From Tissierellaceae bacterium (lineage in GTDB: Bacteria; Bacillota; Clostridia; Tissierellales; Tissierellaceae), in contig JALNZV010000011.1 of NCBI GenBank assembly GCA_023229175.1, positions 1 through 64,000 on the forward strand: 64,000 nt of DNA. Direction: 5' to 3'. Shown piece by piece: positions 61,935 to 64,000 of this stretch (its first letter is position 1; the number at the start of each line of letters is the position of its first letter). Made by a program: the position numbers and the translations under genes. The notes beneath the pieces were generated by a model. That model made no database searches and was not told the origin of the DNA. It was given only the letters and a program-made list of their open reading frames with translations.

Positions 61935-61943
61935 TGATATAAT
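61935..61943 (+). promoter_or_regulatory. Extended -10 promoter of the hut leader
   Basis: TGATATAAT at 61935-61943 is a perfect extended -10 element; the -35 hexamer TACTAA is poor. A start near 61950 would give a leader of about 155 bases before hutH. Confidence 0.55.
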
Positions 61944-61977
61944 TAATTATGTCAAATACGATTCTAGGGGTAGAAAA

Positions 61978-62064
61978 ATGAAATTTCTAGATCACAACAC
62001 AATTAAAGAGAAAATAACCAAAAAACCACAGATAAATCTGTGGTTTTTATGCGCTTTACCTTAG
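61978..62064 (+). CDS. Possible hut leader peptide, 28 codons
   Basis: A short ORF, MKFLDHNTIKEK at its start, with GGGG about 8 bases upstream. It contains one His (codon 6). Codons about 15-24 lie inside a Rho-independent terminator hairpin, and the stop is at 62062-62064. A translating ribosome would prevent the hairpin. It may instead be a chance ORF; no conservation can be tested here. Confidence 0.35.
   Translation: MKFLDHNTIKEKITKKPQINLWFLCALP
62021..62049 (+). terminator. Intrinsic terminator within the hut leader
   Basis: AAAACCACAGA (62022-62032) pairs with TCTGTGGTTTT (62037-62047) around TAAA, followed by T and A. It lies between the promoter at 61935 and hutH, so it could attenuate hut transcription, or simply end the GGDEF transcript. 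Confidence 0.75.
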
Positions 62065-62104
62065 TAACAGAGCATACAAGAAAAATGTCTAGGAGGGAGA
62101 TTCT

Positions 62105-63634
62105 ATGGGAAAAGTATATTTGAATGGAAATGATTTAACTCTAGAGGAATTTATCAATGTAGTAAGAAGCAATACTGAAGTGGATATAACTAAAGATGCA
62201 GTTACCCGAGTAGAAAAATCAAGGGCATTGGTAGACCAATTTGTTCGCCAAAATAAGGTTGTCTATGGTATTACTACGGGATTTGGTAAGTTTAGTGATG
62301 TGGTCATTACAGGAGAAGAGACTACAAAACTACAAAGAAATTTAATCATGAGTCATGCCTGTGGAGTTGGAGAACCTTTTTCAGAGGAAATAGTCAGAGG
62401 AATTATGCTCTTGAGAATTAATGCCCTCTCAAAAGGGTTTTCTGGTATCAGGCTTTCCACGTTAAATGTGTTAGTGGAGATGTTAAATAAGGGAGTTCAT
62501 CCTATTATCCCAGAGAAAGGTTCCCTGGGGGCAAGCGGGGATTTAGCACCTTTAGCTCACATGGTACTAGTAATGATAGGAGAAGGTGAAGCCATATATA
62601 AAGGCGTGAGAATGTCTGGTAAAGCTGCCATGGAAAGTGCGAATATTAAGACGGTTGAACTGACCTCTAAAGAAGGGTTGGCTTTAATAAATGGCACACA
62701 AGTAATGACATCTATTGGGGCACTGACTATTTACGATGCTATGGTCTTAAGTAAGACGGCAGACATCGTGGCAGCCCTTACTGTAGAAGCTCTTAATGGC
62801 ATTATAGATGCCTTTGATTTCAGGCTTCATAAGGCTAGGGCTCACGAAGGACAGATAAGCACAGGGAAAAACTTAATGATTTTGCTACAAAATAGCAAAA
62901 ATATTACTAGGCAAGGAGAAAAAAGAGTACAGGATGCTTATTCTATAAGATGTATACCGCAGATTCACGGTGGCAGCAAAGATAGTTTTCAGTATGTAAA
63001 AGAAAAAATTGAAATAGAAATGAATTCAGCTACAGATAACCCACTGATTTTTACTGAAGACGAAGACGTCATTTCCGGGGGCAATTTCCACGGTCAACCA
63101 ATGGCCTTGGCTTTTGACTTTCTTGGAATTGGTTTGGCGGAATTAGCCAATATATCAGAAAGACGCCTTGAAAGACTTGTAAATCCAGCTTTAAGTGAGG
63201 GGCTGCCTGCATTTTTAATAGAAAATGGTGGTTTAAACTCTGGATTTATGATAGTACAGTATGCAGCGGCTTCTCTAGTATCAGAAAACAAAATACTTGC
63301 ACATCCTGCCAGCGTAGACTCTATACCATCTTCAGCTAATCAGGAAGATCATGTCTCTATGGGCACTATTGCAGCAAGAAAGTCCAGGGATATAATGGAA
63401 AATGCTAGGAAGGTTCTTAGTATGGAATTATTAGCAGCTTGTCAAGGAGTAGATTTAAGGGGAAATAAGGGATTGGGAAAAGGCACAAAAATAGCATATA
63501 ATATAATTAGAAATAATATAAACTATTTAAAGGAAGATAGACCTATGTATTTTGACATAAATAAGTGCGAAAATATACTTGCGACAGGGGAGATTGTCAA
63601 GGAAACTGAGTTAGAAGTGGGAGAATTATTATAG
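62105..63634 (+). CDS. hutH: Histidine ammonia-lyase
   Basis: A 509-residue cytoplasmic enzyme that turns histidine into urocanate and ammonia, the first step of histidine breakdown. A143-S144-G145 in GSLGASGDLAPLAHM will form the MIO cofactor. YGITTGFG near residue 57 and RCIPQIHGG (about residue 283) are the other family motifs. Length equals the norm. GGAGGGAG precedes the ATG. The hutU gene follows by 11 bases. Confidence 0.97.
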   Translation: MGKVYLNGNDLTLEEFINVVRSNTEVDITKDAVTRVEKSRALVDQFVRQNKVVYGITTGFGKFSDVVITGEETTKLQRNLIMSHACGVGEPFSEEIVRGIMLLRINALSKGFSGIRLSTLNVLVEMLNKGVHPIIPEKGSLGASGDLAPLAHMVLVMIGEGEAIYKGVRMSGKAAMESANIKTVELTSKEGLALINGTQVMTSIGALTIYDAMVLSKTADIVAALTVEALNGIIDAFDFRLHKARAHEGQISTGKNLMILLQNSKNITRQGEKRVQDAYSIRCIPQIHGGSKDSFQYVKEKIEIEMNSATDNPLIFTEDEDVISGGNFHGQPMALAFDFLGIGLAELANISERRLERLVNPALSEGLPAFLIENGGLNSGFMIVQYAAASLVSENKILAHPASVDSIPSSANQEDHVSMGTIAARKSRDIMENARKVLSMELLAACQGVDLRGNKGLGKGTKIAYNIIRNNINYLKEDRPMYFDINKCENILATGEIVKETELEVGELL

Positions 63635-63645
63635 GGGGGATTTGA

Positions 63646-64000
63646 ATGTTAAATAATACAGAAATATCCAATGCCATGACTATTAAATTAGAGGATGATT
63701 TGCCACCTGAACAAGAGTTTAGAAAAGGCATCAGGAGGGCACCAAAGAGAGAGTTAAACCTTTCAAAAAATGAAGTAGAATTGGCCTTGAAAAATGCTCT
63801 GAGATATATACCGGAAAGCCTTCACGAAACCTTGGCACCGGAATTTTTAGAGGAACTAGTTACCCATGGAAGGGTTTACGGATACAGATATAGACCAGAG
63901 GGCCCTATCAAGGGTAGACCAATCCACGAATACAAGGGCAAATGCATTGAAGGAAAAGCATTTCAGGTTATGATAGATAACAATTTAGATTTTGAAGTAG
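63646..64000 (+). CDS. hutU: Urocanate hydratase, N-terminal part (cut by window end)
   Basis: The first 118 codons of a gene that runs off the window. FRKGIRRAPKRELNLS, NALRYIPESLHE, LAPEFLEEL, and GRPIHEYKGKCIEGKAFQVM are typical of the long clostridial urocanate hydratase, the second step of histidine breakdown. GGGGGG precedes the ATG at 63646. It is co-transcribed with hutH. Confidence 0.92.
   Translation, partial: MLNNTEISNAMTIKLEDDLPPEQEFRKGIRRAPKRELNLSKNEVELALKNALRYIPESLHETLAPEFLEELVTHGRVYGYRYRPEGPIKGRPIHEYKGKCIEGKAFQVMIDNNLDFEV

Noticed and set aside
61965..61990. HutP-type UAG triplet site in the hut leader
   Set aside because: UAG triplets at 61965, 61971 and 61988 are not spaced like known HutP sites, and no hutP is seen.
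1..64000. CRISPR arrays, insertion sequences, prophage, tRNA or rRNA genes
   Set aside because: No repeat-spacer pattern, transposase or integrase motif, or recognisable tRNA/rRNA sequence was found on reading both strands.

Overview
The window looks like a chromosome segment of a low-GC, anaerobic Firmicute, most likely a clostridium-like lineage such as the Tissierellia. The grounds are strong AT bias, AGGAGG-type ribosome sites with many TTG and GTG starts, an RnfDGEA-type redox pump, AddAB, NagZ, YtxH/DUF948, GlpP and a clostridial-type hut operon. The lineage is an inference. I see no insertion sequence, prophage, CRISPR array, rRNA or tRNA; gene order and composition look like core genome.

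Layout. 0.1-5.3 kb: an Mrp-type Fe-S carrier ATPase, an orphan MASE3 histidine kinase, a MATE exporter, and on the minus strand a small protein with a broken P-loop. 5.4-9.9 kb: a cold-shock gene with a long leader, then a closed five-gene operon (rnfD-rnfG-rnfE-rnfA-nqrF) encoding a flavin/Fe-S sodium-pump core with an NqrF input module but no NqrA, RnfC or RnfB. 10-13.2 kb: a partly degenerate RelA/SpoT-like protein with a DUF4153 membrane protein. 13.2-20.8 kb: MsrA and free-Met-sulfoxide reductase, PepD, a His-rich DUF1292 protein, a HAD phosphatase, a radical SAM protein, a P-loop protein, a 58-codon DUF1540 gene, an RsuA/RluB pseudouridine synthase and a truncated MltG-like membrane protein. 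20.9-34.3 kb: an RluA-family synthase, a TGS-uridine-kinase fusion, glutaminase, NagZ lipoprotein, AddB, AddA and an ABC exporter.

34.3-40 kb: an OmpR-type two-component pair with a lipoprotein, preceded by two perfect direct repeats exactly 22 bp apart; then minus-strand GlpP, GIY-YIG, RecX and PspC-domain genes. 40-45 kb: an FHA, FtsW/RodA, PBP cassette and PepF, driven by a promoter whose spacer is covered by a palindrome. 45-49 kb: NAD kinase, another RluA synthase, an FtsH paralogue and a 6S RNA gene with a consensus promoter. 49-54.5 kb: a HisJ-type PHP phosphatase, a heterodimeric ABC exporter, and a stress-type trio including YtxH and DUF948. 55-61.9 kb: lipid kinase, MarR regulator and a 1790-residue pseudokinase-AAA-TPR-GAF-GGDEF-GAF protein. 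61.9-64 kb: hutH and the start of hutU behind a leader holding a short ORF that overlaps an intrinsic terminator.

The most unusual systems are the NqrA/RnfC-less pump operon and the giant diguanylate cyclase. The hut leader, the FHA-operon operator, the direct repeats before the response regulator, and Fe-S nuclease motifs in both AddA and AddB deserve a second look.
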